The notes under the pieces were generated by a model. The model ran no database searches. It had not been told where the DNA came from and saw nothing but the letters and a program-made list of their open reading frames with translations. DNA of 57,989 nt from positions 1-57,989 of the forward strand of contig NZ_MRBK01000022.1 in the NCBI RefSeq assembly GCF_001969815.1, read 5' to 3'. Each line of letters opens with the position of its first letter. Positions within the stretch are counted from its first letter, which is position 1. This DNA is from Bacillus swezeyi. GTDB taxonomy: Bacteria; Bacillota; Bacilli; Bacillales; Bacillaceae. Made by a program: the position numbers and the translations under genes. Below, piece after piece: positions 1-8,849 of this stretch.

Positions 1-17
1 TAGTTTTCAAAGATCAT
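1..17 (-). promoter_or_regulatory. boxA-like antitermination element of an rRNA operon leader
   Basis: Read on the minus strand this is ATGATCTTTGAAAACTA, which matches the boxA-type sequence (TTCTTTGAAAACT) found upstream of Bacillus 16S rRNA. A small hairpin (stem 20-24 with 31-35) lies between it and the promoter at 43-72. The 16S gene itself would lie left of the window; that is inference from the leader. Confidence 0.75.
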
Positions 18-42
18 TTCCGCTTTGTTCAGCGGCTTTAAT

Positions 43-72
43 AATATAACATTGAGCCCACTTTATTGTCAA
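43..72 (-). promoter_or_regulatory. rRNA operon promoter P2
   Basis: The -35 TTGACA (67-72) and -10 TATATT (43-48) are separated by 18 bp on the minus strand, about 25 bp upstream of the boxA element. With the second promoter at 136-165 this gives the tandem P1-P2 layout typical of Bacillus rrn operons. Confidence 0.8.
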
Positions 73-135
73 TAACTTTTTAAAAATTATTTTCTGGAGC
101 TTTTTCATGTCGGCTGTTCATCAGCGACGAATAAT

Positions 136-165
136 AATATATCACGATTGATCAAATGAAGTCAA
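136..165 (-). promoter_or_regulatory. rRNA operon promoter P1
   Basis: The -35 TTGACT (160-165) and -10 TATATT (136-141) have an 18-bp spacer, 93 bp upstream of P2 and in the same direction. AT-rich sequence (about 166-200) lies upstream of the -35 and could act as an UP element. Transcription diverges from pdaB. Confidence 0.75.
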
Positions 166-201
166 CCATCTTTTTAAATTATTTCTAATGATGAATTATT
201 G

Positions 202-230
202 TTATGTTCTATTTTAAACAAGCATAGGAT
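202..230 (+). promoter_or_regulatory. possible sigma-E type promoter of pdaB
   Basis: TTATGTT (202-208) and CATAGGAT (223-230) are 14 bp apart, resembling sigma-E -35/-10 elements (CATANNNT type -10). The position, 36 bp before the pdaB start, and the sporulation role of pdaB fit. The match is partial. Confidence 0.4.
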
Positions 231-266
231 GAAAACAAAGCAGCATGGACAAGGAGGAGTTTTTCT

Positions 267-1031
267 GTGAATCATTTTTATGTGTGGCATATAAAACGGA
301 TTAAGCAGCTAATCATTATTGTGATTGCCGCTTTTGCTACAGCAAGCTTTTTTTATATGCAAAACCTGCTCCCTCTTCCTGTGTTTTCAACAGAAAGCGG
401 GTCAAAAGCAGTATATAGAGGAGACGCGAATTCCAATGAAGTTTCCCTTACATTTAACATTAGCTGGGGAGATCAAAAAGCGATGCCGATTTTAAATACA
501 TTAAAAGCAAATGGAATAAAGGATGCTACATTCTTTCTTTCCGCTTCATGGGCAGAGCGTCATCCGGATGTTGTGGAAAGAATCCAAAAAGACGGCCATC
601 AAATCGGCAGTATGGGCTATGCTTACAAAAACTATTCGCAAATGAAGAAAAGCGAGATCAAAAAAGACCTGGTAAAAGCGCAAAATTCCTTTCAAAAACT
701 AGGGATTGACGACCTCACTCTGCTCAGACCGCCGACCGGCCAGTTCAATAAAGATGTACTTGATGTCGCAAAACAGTATGGCTACACAATTGTTCATTAT
801 AGTATCAATTCCGATGACTGGACAAATCCGGGCGTTCAGAAAATTGTTCAAAACGTCAACGAGACAGTCAATGCCGGTGATATCGTTCTTTTTCACGCTT
901 CAGATTCGGCGAAGCAGACAAAAGAAGCCCTGCCTGAGATCGTTCATCATCTGCGAAGCAAAGGGCTCAAAAATGTAACCGTCAGCGAATTAATCGCCAA
1001 TACTGACGCTAAATCTTCTGAGGTGAAATAA
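267..1031 (+). CDS. pdaB: PdaB, polysaccharide deacetylase-family sporulation protein
   Basis: This 254-aa protein has an N-terminal membrane anchor (about residues 14-30) and a NodB-type fold, and it matches B. subtilis PdaB along its length. PdaB is needed to keep the spore cortex intact. The start is GTG after AAGGAGGAG (251-259). Motifs RPPTG (154-158), NSDDW (181-185) and LFH (208-210) are present. The first motif reads LTFNIS (61-66) where active enzymes have TFDDG, and the second reads GSMGYAY (114-120) where the zinc histidines usually sit, so the standard Asp-His-His metal site is absent. This may be a subfamily trait and a non-catalytic role is possible. It converges on kbaA with a 5-bp gap and no visible terminator. 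Confidence 0.92.
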   Translation: MNHFYVWHIKRIKQLIIIVIAAFATASFFYMQNLLPLPVFSTESGSKAVYRGDANSNEVSLTFNISWGDQKAMPILNTLKANGIKDATFFLSASWAERHPDVVERIQKDGHQIGSMGYAYKNYSQMKKSEIKKDLVKAQNSFQKLGIDDLTLLRPPTGQFNKDVLDVAKQYGYTIVHYSINSDDWTNPGVQKIVQNVNETVNAGDIVLFHASDSAKQTKEALPEIVHHLRSKGLKNVTVSELIANTDAKSSEVK

Positions 1032-1036
1032 AAATT

Positions 1037-1636
1037 TTATGCATGACTCTGATATTTCGGCAGCATTAAAAGCTGAAAAGCATTACAGCTTAATAATGGC
1101 AGCAGCATCAAGTAGAGCCAGTCCTCTTCATTCACTCTTAACGCCGGAAACCATTCCATGATCGTAAAAACGATCATTAGAAACAATGCGGAAACAAACG
1201 TTTTTTTTGAGGACTGTCTTTGCTTCATATAAGCGGCCGCAAGTCCAAACGCCAATATAAACAAGGGCAGCCAAATATACGGGATGAACGGCCCCCCGTC
1301 TTCTGCAAAAAACAAATAGCGTAAATAAATCAAGTCAAACGTGACAAATATAATGAGAAACAGCTGGATCGAATTCCACAAAGAATGAGATCTGAATATC
1401 TCAAGTGCAAAACGGTGAACCGTTAAAAAAATCACAAATCCCATTTGGGCAATGACGCTAAAAATCATCCCTACTCCAATAAACCAAAATAAAACAGAAA
1501 GAATTTCAAGAACCTCGAAGGACAGAAACAGCTCCTTGTATCTTCCCCACTCTATAGCAAAACCGACAATACTTGTAGTCAAAGCTCCAACACCCAACAC
1601 AGAAAAGAAAAATCGGACAAGATTACGGCTTTTCAT
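1037..1636 (-). CDS. kbaA: KbaA, membrane activator of the KinB sporulation pathway
   Basis: This 199-aa, very hydrophobic protein has about six predicted membrane segments (for example near residues 8-27, 43-75 and 88-108) and matches B. subtilis KbaA, including the start MKSRNLVRFFF. KbaA is required for KinB signalling into the Spo0A phosphorelay. No enzymatic motif is visible. The Shine-Dalgarno is weak (a G-rich run about 10 bases before the ATG), so low expression is plausible. It diverges from gerD and converges with pdaB. Confidence 0.9.
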   Translation of the reverse strand: MKSRNLVRFFFSVLGVGALTTSIVGFAIEWGRYKELFLSFEVLEILSVLFWFIGVGMIFSVIAQMGFVIFLTVHRFALEIFRSHSLWNSIQLFLIIFVTFDLIYLRYLFFAEDGGPFIPYIWLPLFILAFGLAAAYMKQRQSSKKTFVSALFLMIVFTIMEWFPALRVNEEDWLYLMLLPLLSCNAFQLLMLPKYQSHA

Positions 1637-1686
1637 TGTAGACTTCCCAACCCCTATGTTGCCGCTTCAGCAGCGATATTTTGTTA

Positions 1687-1716
1687 TGTATAAATTTATT
1701 AAAGACATTCATATTA
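1687..1716 (+). promoter_or_regulatory. sigma-G type promoter of gerD
   Basis: TGTATA (1687-1692) and CATATTA (1710-1716) are 17 bp apart, matching the sigma-G pattern (TGNATA, CATNNTA). It lies 33 bp before the gerD start. gerD is known as a forespore gene in B. subtilis, which agrees. Confidence 0.6.
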
Positions 1717-1749
1717 AAGGTAAGACGAGTTATCGAAAGGAGCTTAAGC

Positions 1750-2331
1750 ATGTTAAAAACCACAATGCTATGGATAAGCTGTTTTCTGTTTCTATCTGTA
1801 ACAGCTTGTGCTCCCAAGGACCAAGCAGCTGAGATGGACTATGATGAAACAAAAAAAATGGTTGTCGATATATTAAAAACAGATGACGGAAAAAAAGCGA
1901 TTCAAGAAATTTTAAATGATGACAAATTGAATGAAACACTGGTCATGGATGAAAAGACCGTCAAAGAAACGGTTGAAAAAACACTCACTTCCAAAAAAGG
2001 AACGGAATTTTGGAAGAAGGTATTTGAAGACCCTAAGTTCGCAGAAGGCTTTGCCAAAACGCTTCAAAATGAACATGAAAAGGTATTGAAGAAACTGATG
2101 AAGGATCCGGAATATCAAAAAATGATGATGCAGGTTATGCAGGATCCGGAAATGGCAAAAAAATACGGCGAACTGGTCAAGAGCCAGGAATTTCGAACCC
2201 ACCTTCAAGAAGTGATAACCGATACCCTGACAAGCCCTCTATATAAAAAGAAGTTTGAAGAAGAGCTGAAAAAAGCGGCTGCCGAAAGCATGAAAGAAGA
2301 AATAAAGGGGGGCGAGGAGAAACAAAGCTAA
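1750..2331 (+). CDS. gerD: GerD, spore germination lipoprotein
   Basis: This 193-aa protein starts at ATG 1750 behind AAAGGAG; the open frame extends further upstream to 1681 without a good ribosome site. A lipoprotein signal peptide ends in VTAC with lipid-carrying Cys20. The mature part is charged and helical, with repeated units of the type KDPEYQKMMMQVMQDPEMAKKY, as in B. subtilis GerD. GerD sits in the spore inner membrane and helps cluster nutrient germinant receptors into the germinosome. The promoter resembles sigma-G, and a hairpin terminator follows at 2356. Confidence 0.93.
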   Translation: MLKTTMLWISCFLFLSVTACAPKDQAAEMDYDETKKMVVDILKTDDGKKAIQEILNDDKLNETLVMDEKTVKETVEKTLTSKKGTEFWKKVFEDPKFAEGFAKTLQNEHEKVLKKLMKDPEYQKMMMQVMQDPEMAKKYGELVKSQEFRTHLQEVITDTLTSPLYKKKFEEELKKAAAESMKEEIKGGEEKQS

Positions 2332-2355
2332 GACGCTACGCCTGTCCTCCTCACC

Positions 2356-2387
2356 AAAGCTTCTTCACCTGAAGAAGCTTTTCTTCA
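2356..2387 (+). terminator. Rho-independent terminator of gerD
   Basis: The inverted repeat AAAGCTTCTTC / GAAGAAGCTTT (2356-2366 and 2371-2381, loop ACCT) is followed by TTTTCTTC on the plus strand. It lies between convergent gerD and salA. The minus-strand side lacks a T-run, so it mainly serves gerD. Confidence 0.8.
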
Positions 2388-2401
2388 TGCTGCCGTGCTT
2401 T

Positions 2402-3463
2402 TCAGGCTTTTTGACTGATCGATTCATCGATTTTTTTAGCTATATCCAAATAGATGACGCCTGTCGGATGGTCTTGATCATAGACAGATGGTGCAAAATC
2501 GTCATCGTCCCAATCAGGCTGCTTTAGCGGAATTTTTCCCAATATAGGAACACTCAGTTCTTCAGCGAGCTTTTCTCCCCCGCCTTTGCCGAAAACATAT
2601 TCTTTTTCTCCTGTTTTGACACTTTCATAGTACGCCATATTTTCCACAATACCCACGATTTCATGGTCGGTCTTCAAGGCCATTGCCCCTGCTCTGGCGG
2701 CGACAAAGGCAGCAGTCGGATGCGGAGTCGAAACAATCACTTCCTTGCAGCTTGGAAGCATTGAATGGACATCGAGCGCCACATCACCGGTACCCGGAGG
2801 AAGATCTAAAATAATATAATCTACATCTCCCCATTCGACCTCATGAAAGAAATTATTGAGCATTTTTCCAAGCATCGGGCCTCTCCAAATGACAGGTGCA
2901 TTGTCTTCAACGAAAAATCCCATGGAAATCACCTTGACTCCAAACCGTTCAACAGGAATAACTTTTTCGCCTTCGATTGTCGGCCGAACGGTAATTCCCA
3001 TCATGTCAGGCACACTGAAACCATAAATATCGGCATCAATTAAACCGACTTTTTTCCCAAGACGTGCAAGAGAAACAGCCAAATTAACCGAAACCGTTGA
3101 TTTGCCCACTCCGCCTTTGCCGCTTGCAACCGCTAAAAAAACGGGTTGTTTTTCGCTGTTTAACATTGATGTCCTTTGATCTGGAGCAGGCTCTTGATAT
3201 TTCATCACGACTTCTTCCGGAAGCTCTTCAAAACGCAGTCCCACCGTCTCTGCACCGGCTTCCTTGAGCCGTGTGACGATTTCCTGCTGCAGCTGCATCT
3301 GTTCGGCAGATCCCATTTTTGCGAGCGCCACTTTTACGCTGACATGCTGTTTTTCAGGCTTTATTTTAATGTCTTTGACAGCACCCAGCTCGCTGAGCGG
3401 CTTATGAAGAAAAGGCTCGTACAAATCGCCGACTATTTTTTTTACATCGTCTTCTCGCATCAT
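2402..3463 (-). CDS. salA: SalA, Mrp/NBP35-family P-loop ATPase
   Basis: This 353-aa protein has an N-terminal MIP18/DUF59-like domain (about 1-90), then a Mrp ATPase domain with the deviant Walker A GKGGVGKST (115-123) and a LPPGTGDVALD motif. In B. subtilis SalA represses scoC and so raises production of secreted proteases; relatives also carry Fe-S clusters. Two adjacent ATG codons (3463 and 3460) follow AAAGGGTGAG, and either could be used. The C-terminal Cys pair of typical Fe-S Mrp proteins is not seen. It is likely transcribed alone from a promoter near 3500-3529. Confidence 0.93.
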   Translation of the reverse strand: MMREDDVKKIVGDLYEPFLHKPLSELGAVKDIKIKPEKQHVSVKVALAKMGSAEQMQLQQEIVTRLKEAGAETVGLRFEELPEEVVMKYQEPAPDQRTSMLNSEKQPVFLAVASGKGGVGKSTVSVNLAVSLARLGKKVGLIDADIYGFSVPDMMGITVRPTIEGEKVIPVERFGVKVISMGFFVEDNAPVIWRGPMLGKMLNNFFHEVEWGDVDYIILDLPPGTGDVALDVHSMLPSCKEVIVSTPHPTAAFVAARAGAMALKTDHEIVGIVENMAYYESVKTGEKEYVFGKGGGEKLAEELSVPILGKIPLKQPDWDDDDFAPSVYDQDHPTGVIYLDIAKKIDESISQKA

Positions 3464-3499
3464 TGAATCTCACCCTTTGTTGTATTCGTTTACAAAATA

Positions 3500-3535
3500 A
3501 GTATAGCATATCTTTCCTTATAGTGTCTTTGACAC
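3500..3535 (-). promoter_or_regulatory. salA promoter region with a palindrome over the -35
   Basis: A good -10 TATACT (3500-3505) is preceded, with an 18-bp spacer, by a weak -35 AAGACA (3524-3529). The palindrome GTGTC TTT GACAC (3523-3535) covers the -35. The region is only a few bases from the cwlD terminator. Whether the palindrome is an operator is not known. Confidence 0.45.
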
Positions 3536-3566
3536 AAAAAGAAACCCTCCTTATTCAGGAGGTTCT
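3531..3566 (-). terminator. Rho-independent terminator of ybaK-cwlD
   Basis: On the minus strand AGAACCTCC / GGAGGGTTTC form a stem, followed by TTTTTGTG. The 5' arm overlaps the cwlD stop codon. Confidence 0.8.
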
Positions 3567-4264
3567 TTGTCTTCTGTAAAATAGCGTAATACACCTTTAT
3601 AAACGGATGCGGCAATTTTGTCCTGATATTTGGGCTTGCCCAGCTGTTTCGCTTCTTCAGGGTTAGATAAAAACCCGATTTCAACAAGCGCACCCGGCTT
3701 TTTCACATTTTGCATCAGGTAAACTCCGTGAATCCGCTTTGCTTTTCGTTTTGTGTTCTCAAGGTTATGCCTTAGTTCATCCTGAATAAATTTGGCCACT
3801 CGTTCATTTTCTTCATACTGCCCGTAGAAAAAGCTTTGCGCTCCGCTCCACCTTGCAGAAGGAATAGCATTCAAATGAATGCTGAGGTAAAGGTCGGCTT
3901 CTGAGTTATTGATCATATCCACCCGCTTACGCAAGTCTTCCGCTTTCCTTCTGCTCAGCCCTCTCGTTTCTTCTGGAGCAAGATCATGATCGTCTTCCCG
4001 GGTCAGCATCACCAGAGCTCCCTGCTCCTGAAGATAGTCCCTGATTCTCAAAGAAACCTCGAGCGCCACGTCTTTTTCGAGAAGGTCTCCCCCTGAAGCG
4101 CCTCCGTCAGCGCCTCCATGACCCGGATCAATGTAAATGATCTTTCCGCTTAATGGCAGATTCCATGATTTCCATGAATCATCATTATGGAATTGATACT
4201 GAAATAAACATAATAAAACGACAAAGCCAAGTAAAAACCCGAGCCATTTTATTTTTTTCTTCAT
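3551..4264 (-). CDS. cwlD: CwlD, N-acetylmuramoyl-L-alanine amidase for spore cortex
   Basis: This 237-aa protein has a membrane/signal segment at about residues 8-23 and an Amidase_3 domain. The zinc ligands and catalytic residues are visible: His49 in DPGHGG, Glu63, His130 in SIHLNA and Glu195 in VEIGFLSN. CwlD removes the stem peptide from muramic acid so that muramic-delta-lactam, the mark read by germination lytic enzymes, can form. The start follows GGGAGGG. A 7-bp inverted repeat (4279-4285 / 4301-4307) lies just upstream, with a CATATCTT sequence in its loop that weakly resembles a sigma-G -10. It is downstream of ybaK, probably in one operon. Confidence 0.94.
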   Translation of the reverse strand: MKKKIKWLGFLLGFVVLLCLFQYQFHNDDSWKSWNLPLSGKIIYIDPGHGGADGGASGGDLLEKDVALEVSLRIRDYLQEQGALVMLTREDDHDLAPEETRGLSRRKAEDLRKRVDMINNSEADLYLSIHLNAIPSARWSGAQSFFYGQYEENERVAKFIQDELRHNLENTKRKAKRIHGVYLMQNVKKPGALVEIGFLSNPEEAKQLGKPKYQDKIAASVYKGVLRYFTEDKEPPE

Positions 4265-4367
4265 CCCTTTCCCTCCCGCTTGTCCTTACTACAAGATATG
4301 GGACAAGGAAGGGAAATATGATTCGGCTTGGCCGCCTTTTGGACAAAACTTTTTGTGCGGACGCCGA

Positions 4368-4811
4368 TTATTTGAGACGGAGCTTAAAGCGTTTTTCCCG
4401 TTGGCTGAAGCCTTCCTTCCACCAGCCTTGAATAAAGTGTTCACAAGCATCATACAGCAGTTCGTGGGCGATTGTATTATTGAATGCCTCCGACCAGCTG
4501 ACAGCATATTCATAAAGCTCATGCAAAAGCAGCTTTTCTTCCTTCTCTGAGCGAACCATTGCTTTTTGTACAGATTCCCCGTGATAGCCGAACTTTCCGT
4601 ATTCAGCGCCCAGCAAGTAGGCTTCAATCGCAAAATCAATACAGCCGTCATATAAGATGTCGGTATGTTTTGAAAAATAATGAAAAAGAGGAGCAAAGCA
4701 TTCCTCTGCCGTTGTCATCATTTTTTCTAAAGAGAGTTCACGAAGCAGCTTCTTTTCCAAATTCACCTGCTTCTTTTGTTTTTCATTAATGAAGGATAAT
4801 ACCGTCCCCAT
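4368..4811 (-). CDS. ybaK: YbaK, conserved Bacillus protein of unknown function (DUF2521-type)
   Basis: This 147-aa, mainly helical, charged protein has no signal peptide or membrane segment. It aligns with B. subtilis YbaK, with shared features such as CIDFAIEAYLLG near the middle and a WW..GF.QREK region near the C-terminus. The start is clear: AGGAGGCGG about 7 bases before the ATG. Its position upstream of cwlD matches B. subtilis, where the pair is co-transcribed. No biochemical role can be read from the sequence. Confidence 0.85.
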   Translation of the reverse strand: MGTVLSFINEKQKKQVNLEKKLLRELSLEKMMTTAEECFAPLFHYFSKHTDILYDGCIDFAIEAYLLGAEYGKFGYHGESVQKAMVRSEKEEKLLLHELYEYAVSWSEAFNNTIAHELLYDACEHFIQGWWKEGFSQREKRFKLRLK

Positions 4812-5372
4812 AACACCGCCTCCTTTTTACCCTGTATTGTGCAGTCAGGGGGCGGAAATCATGCTTGTCTATAGAAGGGAAACGGAGGAAGAAGCCGAAA
4901 ATATTAGAAGGAGATGTTATAGGAGCAACCGTGCGGCCCTGTTTGTTCCCAACGGCTGATATTGTACAAATTAAATCCCCCTTCAAATCAATAACAGACA
5001 ATCATCTAGGACTTAGACAGCAGAATAAACGATCTTGAATGAAAACGATGATAAGAAGCGATTTGCCTTGACCATCTTCCGCCTTACAGCAGAAAGGATT
5101 ATGATTTCTCCTTCAACAGCCGATTCTTATACGGATTGTCCTTAGTAGAGCAAAGGTGTCGGCGGATTTTATGAATATGAATGTAAACAGAGCTGTCAGC
5201 CTTTTACTTCACCAGCTTTTACAGCCCCAGCAGCACAGCACCCTTTTATCCTGGTGAACGGTTGAGCAGATTCCAAATGTACTTCGCCGGCATACTGCAT
5301 TAGACAGGGGAAGACACCCCGGCCTGAATCATTTTAAATGAAGACCTTTTATCAGCAACATCTCAAAAGCCG
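4812..5372. other. gene-poor stretch between rpsI and ybaK
   Basis: No confident gene was found in these 560 bp; in B. subtilis I recall a methyltransferase gene, ybaJ, here. On the plus strand a frame is open from 4814 to 5038 (74 codons), with no ATG and only a TTG at 4865. Its product would contain EGDVIGATVRPCLFPTADIV, which reads like protein but matches nothing I recognise. On the minus strand a 71-codon frame from a TTG at 5001 runs into the ybaK start. Both overlap, so at most one is real. The remainder (5040-5372) has stops in all frames and no clear promoter or RNA element. Confidence 0.4.
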
Positions 5373-5409
5373 AAAAAAAGACCCCCAATCCAAAGGATTG
5401 AGAGTCTTT
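5373..5409 (-). terminator. Rho-independent terminator of rplM-rpsI
   Basis: On the minus strand AAAGACTCTCAATCC, loop TTT, GGATTGGGGGTCTTT then a T-run form a long stem (5378-5409) starting 14 bases after the rpsI stop codon. Confidence 0.9.
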
Positions 5410-5422
5410 GAAACGCCAATAA

Positions 5423-6285
<863 letters not shown>

Positions 6286-6324
6286 CTAAAAGATCTGTCA
6301 ATTTCAATAAACTTTGATTACGTT

Positions 6325-6380
6325 CTATTTCACAACACAATAAGTTCCGGGGCTTATCGTGGGGTTGAAATACATACCAT
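6325..6380 (-). promoter_or_regulatory. L13-type ribosomal protein leader
   Basis: The 5' UTR of rplM forms a 9-bp stem, CACGATAAG (6353-6361) with CTTATTGTG (6336-6344), capped by an 8-base loop CCCCGGAA. Position and shape fit the known L13 leader, through which free L13 lowers rplM-rpsI expression. I could not check against the covariance model. Confidence 0.65.
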
Positions 6381-6385
6381 ATGAT

Positions 6386-6414
6386 ATCTTATAACTTTCT
6401 GTACTCTCTGTCAA
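6386..6414 (-). promoter_or_regulatory. sigma-A promoter of rplM-rpsI
   Basis: TTGACA (6409-6414) and TAAGAT (6386-6391) have a 17-bp spacer, about 115 bp upstream of the rplM ATG. Confidence 0.85.
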
Positions 6415-6432
6415 GAAAATGTTACACCTGGT

Positions 6433-7176
6433 TTAGTTGTCATAGATTACGTTCCATAGGTATAGTCCATGAGCCGGTGCAGTGCGCCCCGCGGCATCGC
6501 GATTTTGGGCGGCGATCATCTTTTTGATATCATCCGGATAAAATTTCCCAGTCCCGACATCAAGCAGTGTTCCGACGATAATTCTGACCATATTATACAA
6601 AAATCCGCTCCCCACAATCCTCATTTGCAGACCTTCTTCGGTTTCAGACCATTCCAGTTCGTAAATCGTTCTGACCTTATCCTTCACCTCGGTTTTGGCC
6701 GTGCAAAAACTTGTGAAATCATGGGTGCCGACCAAATAACGGGATGCCTCTTTCACCTTCTCCATATCAAGCTCATACGGAACATGGTATGCATAATATC
6801 GTTTAAAGACATCTGGAAATCTGCCTTTGTAAATCATATAGCGATATTCTTTTTTCTTCGCAAAAAACCTCGCGTGAAATTGATCATCGACGGCTTCCGC
6901 TTTGTTTACAGCTATATCATCAGGAAGCAGGGCATTTAAAGCATAAGGCCATTTTGCTTCCGGGATGGAGAGCGTGCTGTCAAAATGAATCGTCTGTCCG
7001 ACCGCGTGAACGCCGCTGTCGGTTCTGCCGGATGAAACAACGGGAATACATTCCTTCGCTTTATGAAGGGTCTTTAGCGCCTTTTCCAGCTCGTTTTGAA
7101 CAGTTCTTTGCCCAGGCTGAACCTGGTAGCCGAAAAAAAGGTGTCCGTCATATGAAATGGTGCACTTTATTCTCAT
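6433..7176 (-). CDS. truA: TruA, tRNA pseudouridine(38-40) synthase
   Basis: This 247-aa protein has catalytic Asp53 in GRTDSGVHA, plus the HARF, TSFC and GFLYNMVR motifs of TruA. It isomerises uridines 38-40 in the anticodon arm of several tRNAs. The ATG at 7176 is preferred over a GTG at 7185 because AGGTGAT overlaps the GTG, and because 247 aa starting MRIKCTISYDG fits the family. It follows ecfT after a few bases and is probably the last gene of the ecfA1-ecfA2-ecfT transcript. No terminator is obvious before the rplM promoter. Confidence 0.95.
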   Translation of the reverse strand: MRIKCTISYDGHLFFGYQVQPGQRTVQNELEKALKTLHKAKECIPVVSSGRTDSGVHAVGQTIHFDSTLSIPEAKWPYALNALLPDDIAVNKAEAVDDQFHARFFAKKKEYRYMIYKGRFPDVFKRYYAYHVPYELDMEKVKEASRYLVGTHDFTSFCTAKTEVKDKVRTIYELEWSETEEGLQMRIVGSGFLYNMVRIIVGTLLDVGTGKFYPDDIKKMIAAQNRDAAGRTAPAHGLYLWNVIYDN

Positions 7177-7185
7177 GTCTATCAC

Positions 7186-7983
7186 CTAAGTCCGCAAAAG
7201 GATTAGTAAAACTGCAAGAACACCTAACATCAGGAGCACGGAAGTATCCTTCCATTTCCACGTCAGCTGCCTGTACTTCGTGCGGCCCTCTCCTCCCCGG
7301 TACCCGCGTGCTTCCATTGCGGTTGCGAGCTCTTCAGCTCTCTTAAACGCACTGACAAACAGAGGCACGAGAAGGGGGACGACCGCCTTGACGCGTTCTT
7401 TGACAGGACCGTTTGTAAAATCTACACCTCTCGCCATTTGCGCCTTCATGATCTTGTCCGTTTCTTCTATAAGCGTCGGAATAAATCTTAGTGAAATGGA
7501 CATCATTAAAGCGAGTTCATGAACGGGCAGCTTCAGTTTTTTAAACGGACCGAGCAAAGTCTCGAGCCCATCGGTTACTTCGATCGGAGTGGTTGTTAAT
7601 GTCAAAAGTGTTGTGATCATGATCAAATAAATAAAACGAAGCGAAATAAAAATTCCTTGTACGAGCCCCTGCTCATAAATCTTAAATAGACCGAGCTCGG
7701 CGATCACAGGCCCTTCCCGGGTCATAAAAATATGCAGCAGAAAAGTAAACAGCACAATCCAGATAACCGGCTTCATTCCTTTCAAAAGGAAACGGGCCGG
7801 AACGCCTGACAAAGCGGCTGTCAGAAGCGTAAATACGCCGAGAAGTGCATATGTTTCTGTATTGTTCGCGAAAAAAACGATAAAGACAAAAAGGAAAATG
7901 GTCAACAGCTTAGCGCGCGGGTCAAGACGATGAATGAACGAGGAACCGGGTACATACTTGCCGATAATGATACTGTCTATCAT
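7186..7983 (-). CDS. ecfT: EcfT, transmembrane subunit of the ECF vitamin transporter
   Basis: This 265-aa protein has about five hydrophobic segments in two clusters (near residues 25-115 and at the C-terminal end, about 243-263). A cytoplasmic coupling region carries ARG motifs (MARGVDF and MEARGYRGG) that contact the ATPases. EcfT couples EcfA1/EcfA2 to interchangeable S-components that bind vitamins such as riboflavin or biotin; those S-components are not in this window. The start overlaps the ecfA2 stop by 4 bp. Confidence 0.95.
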   Translation of the reverse strand: MIDSIIIGKYVPGSSFIHRLDPRAKLLTIFLFVFIVFFANNTETYALLGVFTLLTAALSGVPARFLLKGMKPVIWIVLFTFLLHIFMTREGPVIAELGLFKIYEQGLVQGIFISLRFIYLIMITTLLTLTTTPIEVTDGLETLLGPFKKLKLPVHELALMMSISLRFIPTLIEETDKIMKAQMARGVDFTNGPVKERVKAVVPLLVPLFVSAFKRAEELATAMEARGYRGGEGRTKYRQLTWKWKDTSVLLMLGVLAVLLILLRT

Positions 7984-8849
7984 AAGGCATTTTCCTCCTG
8001 AAAGAGCGCTTTTATTTCAGAGGCTGCCTCTTCAATCGTCAGGATGGGCTCTTTGAATGTAACGCCGAGCGCCTCTTCCAGCCGCTTCTGAAATTTAATC
8101 GTTTCCGGCAGGTCAAGGCCTAAAGCGGCTAATTCATCACTCTTTGAAAAGATCCCGCGCGGCGATCCTTTTGCTTTTACAGTGCCTTTGTGCATCACGA
8201 TCAGCTCATCTGCATAAGCGGCCGCATCCTCCATGCTGTGTGTGACGAGAATCGTCGTCAAATTCCTTTGCTTGTGAAGACGGTAGAACATGTCCATGAT
8301 CTCTTTGCGTCCTCTCGGATCAAGACCTGCCGTCGGTTCATCAAGAACAAGAACCTCCGGCTCCATCGCCAGCACTCCAGCGATTGCCACTCGGCGCATC
8401 TGTCCTCCGCTCAGCTCAAATGGAGAACGGTCTGACAATTCTTCATCCAACCCAACAAGCTTCAGCATTTCTCTGGCCTTTTCTTTGGCTTTCTCCTGGC
8501 TCATCCCAAAATTGATGGGCCCAAAGGCAATGTCCTTTAAGATCGTCTCTTCAAACAGCTGATGTTCGGGAAACTGAAAAACAATGCCGACCTTCTTGCG
8601 CAAGGCTTTTAAATGTTTATTCTTTTTGCCTGGTTCAAGCACATCTTTGCCAAGGCGAATCTGTCCTTTTGTCGGCTTTAACAGCCCGTTCAAGTGCTGA
8701 AGCAATGTTGACTTTCCCGATCCTGTATGACCGATAACGGCGACATAGCTTTCTTCCTTGATCACAGCATTGACATCGTAAATCGCCAAGCGTTCAAAAG
8801 GCGTTTTCATCTGGTATCGGTGTTCTACATCTTTGATCTCAATGTCCAT
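7980..8849 (-). CDS. ecfA2: EcfA2, ATPase of the ECF vitamin transporter
   Basis: This 289-aa ABC ATPase has Walker [10 protein letters not shown] (40-48), signature LSGGQMRR, Walker [14 protein letters not shown] and a H-loop TILVTHSM. The C-terminal extension typical of ECF ATPases is present. It pairs with EcfA1 to power group II ECF uptake. The coding region overlaps the end of ecfA1 by 25 bp and the start of ecfT by 4 bp, indicating translational coupling. Confidence 0.95.
   Translation of the reverse strand: MDIEIKDVEHRYQMKTPFERLAIYDVNAVIKEESYVAVIGHTGSGKSTLLQHLNGLLKPTKGQIRLGKDVLEPGKKNKHLKALRKKVGIVFQFPEHQLFEETILKDIAFGPINFGMSQEKAKEKAREMLKLVGLDEELSDRSPFELSGGQMRRVAIAGVLAMEPEVLVLDEPTAGLDPRGRKEIMDMFYRLHKQRNLTTILVTHSMEDAAAYADELIVMHKGTVKAKGSPRGIFSKSDELAALGLDLPETIKFQKRLEEALGVTFKEPILTIEEAASEIKALFQEENAL

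Noticed and set aside
4861..4959. 32-codon plus-strand ORF starting with ATG after a G-rich run
   Set aside because: Too short, no match to a known family, and it overlaps two other equally weak frames.
6469..6939. 156-codon open frame on the plus strand
   Set aside because: It is antisense to truA, which has all catalytic motifs.
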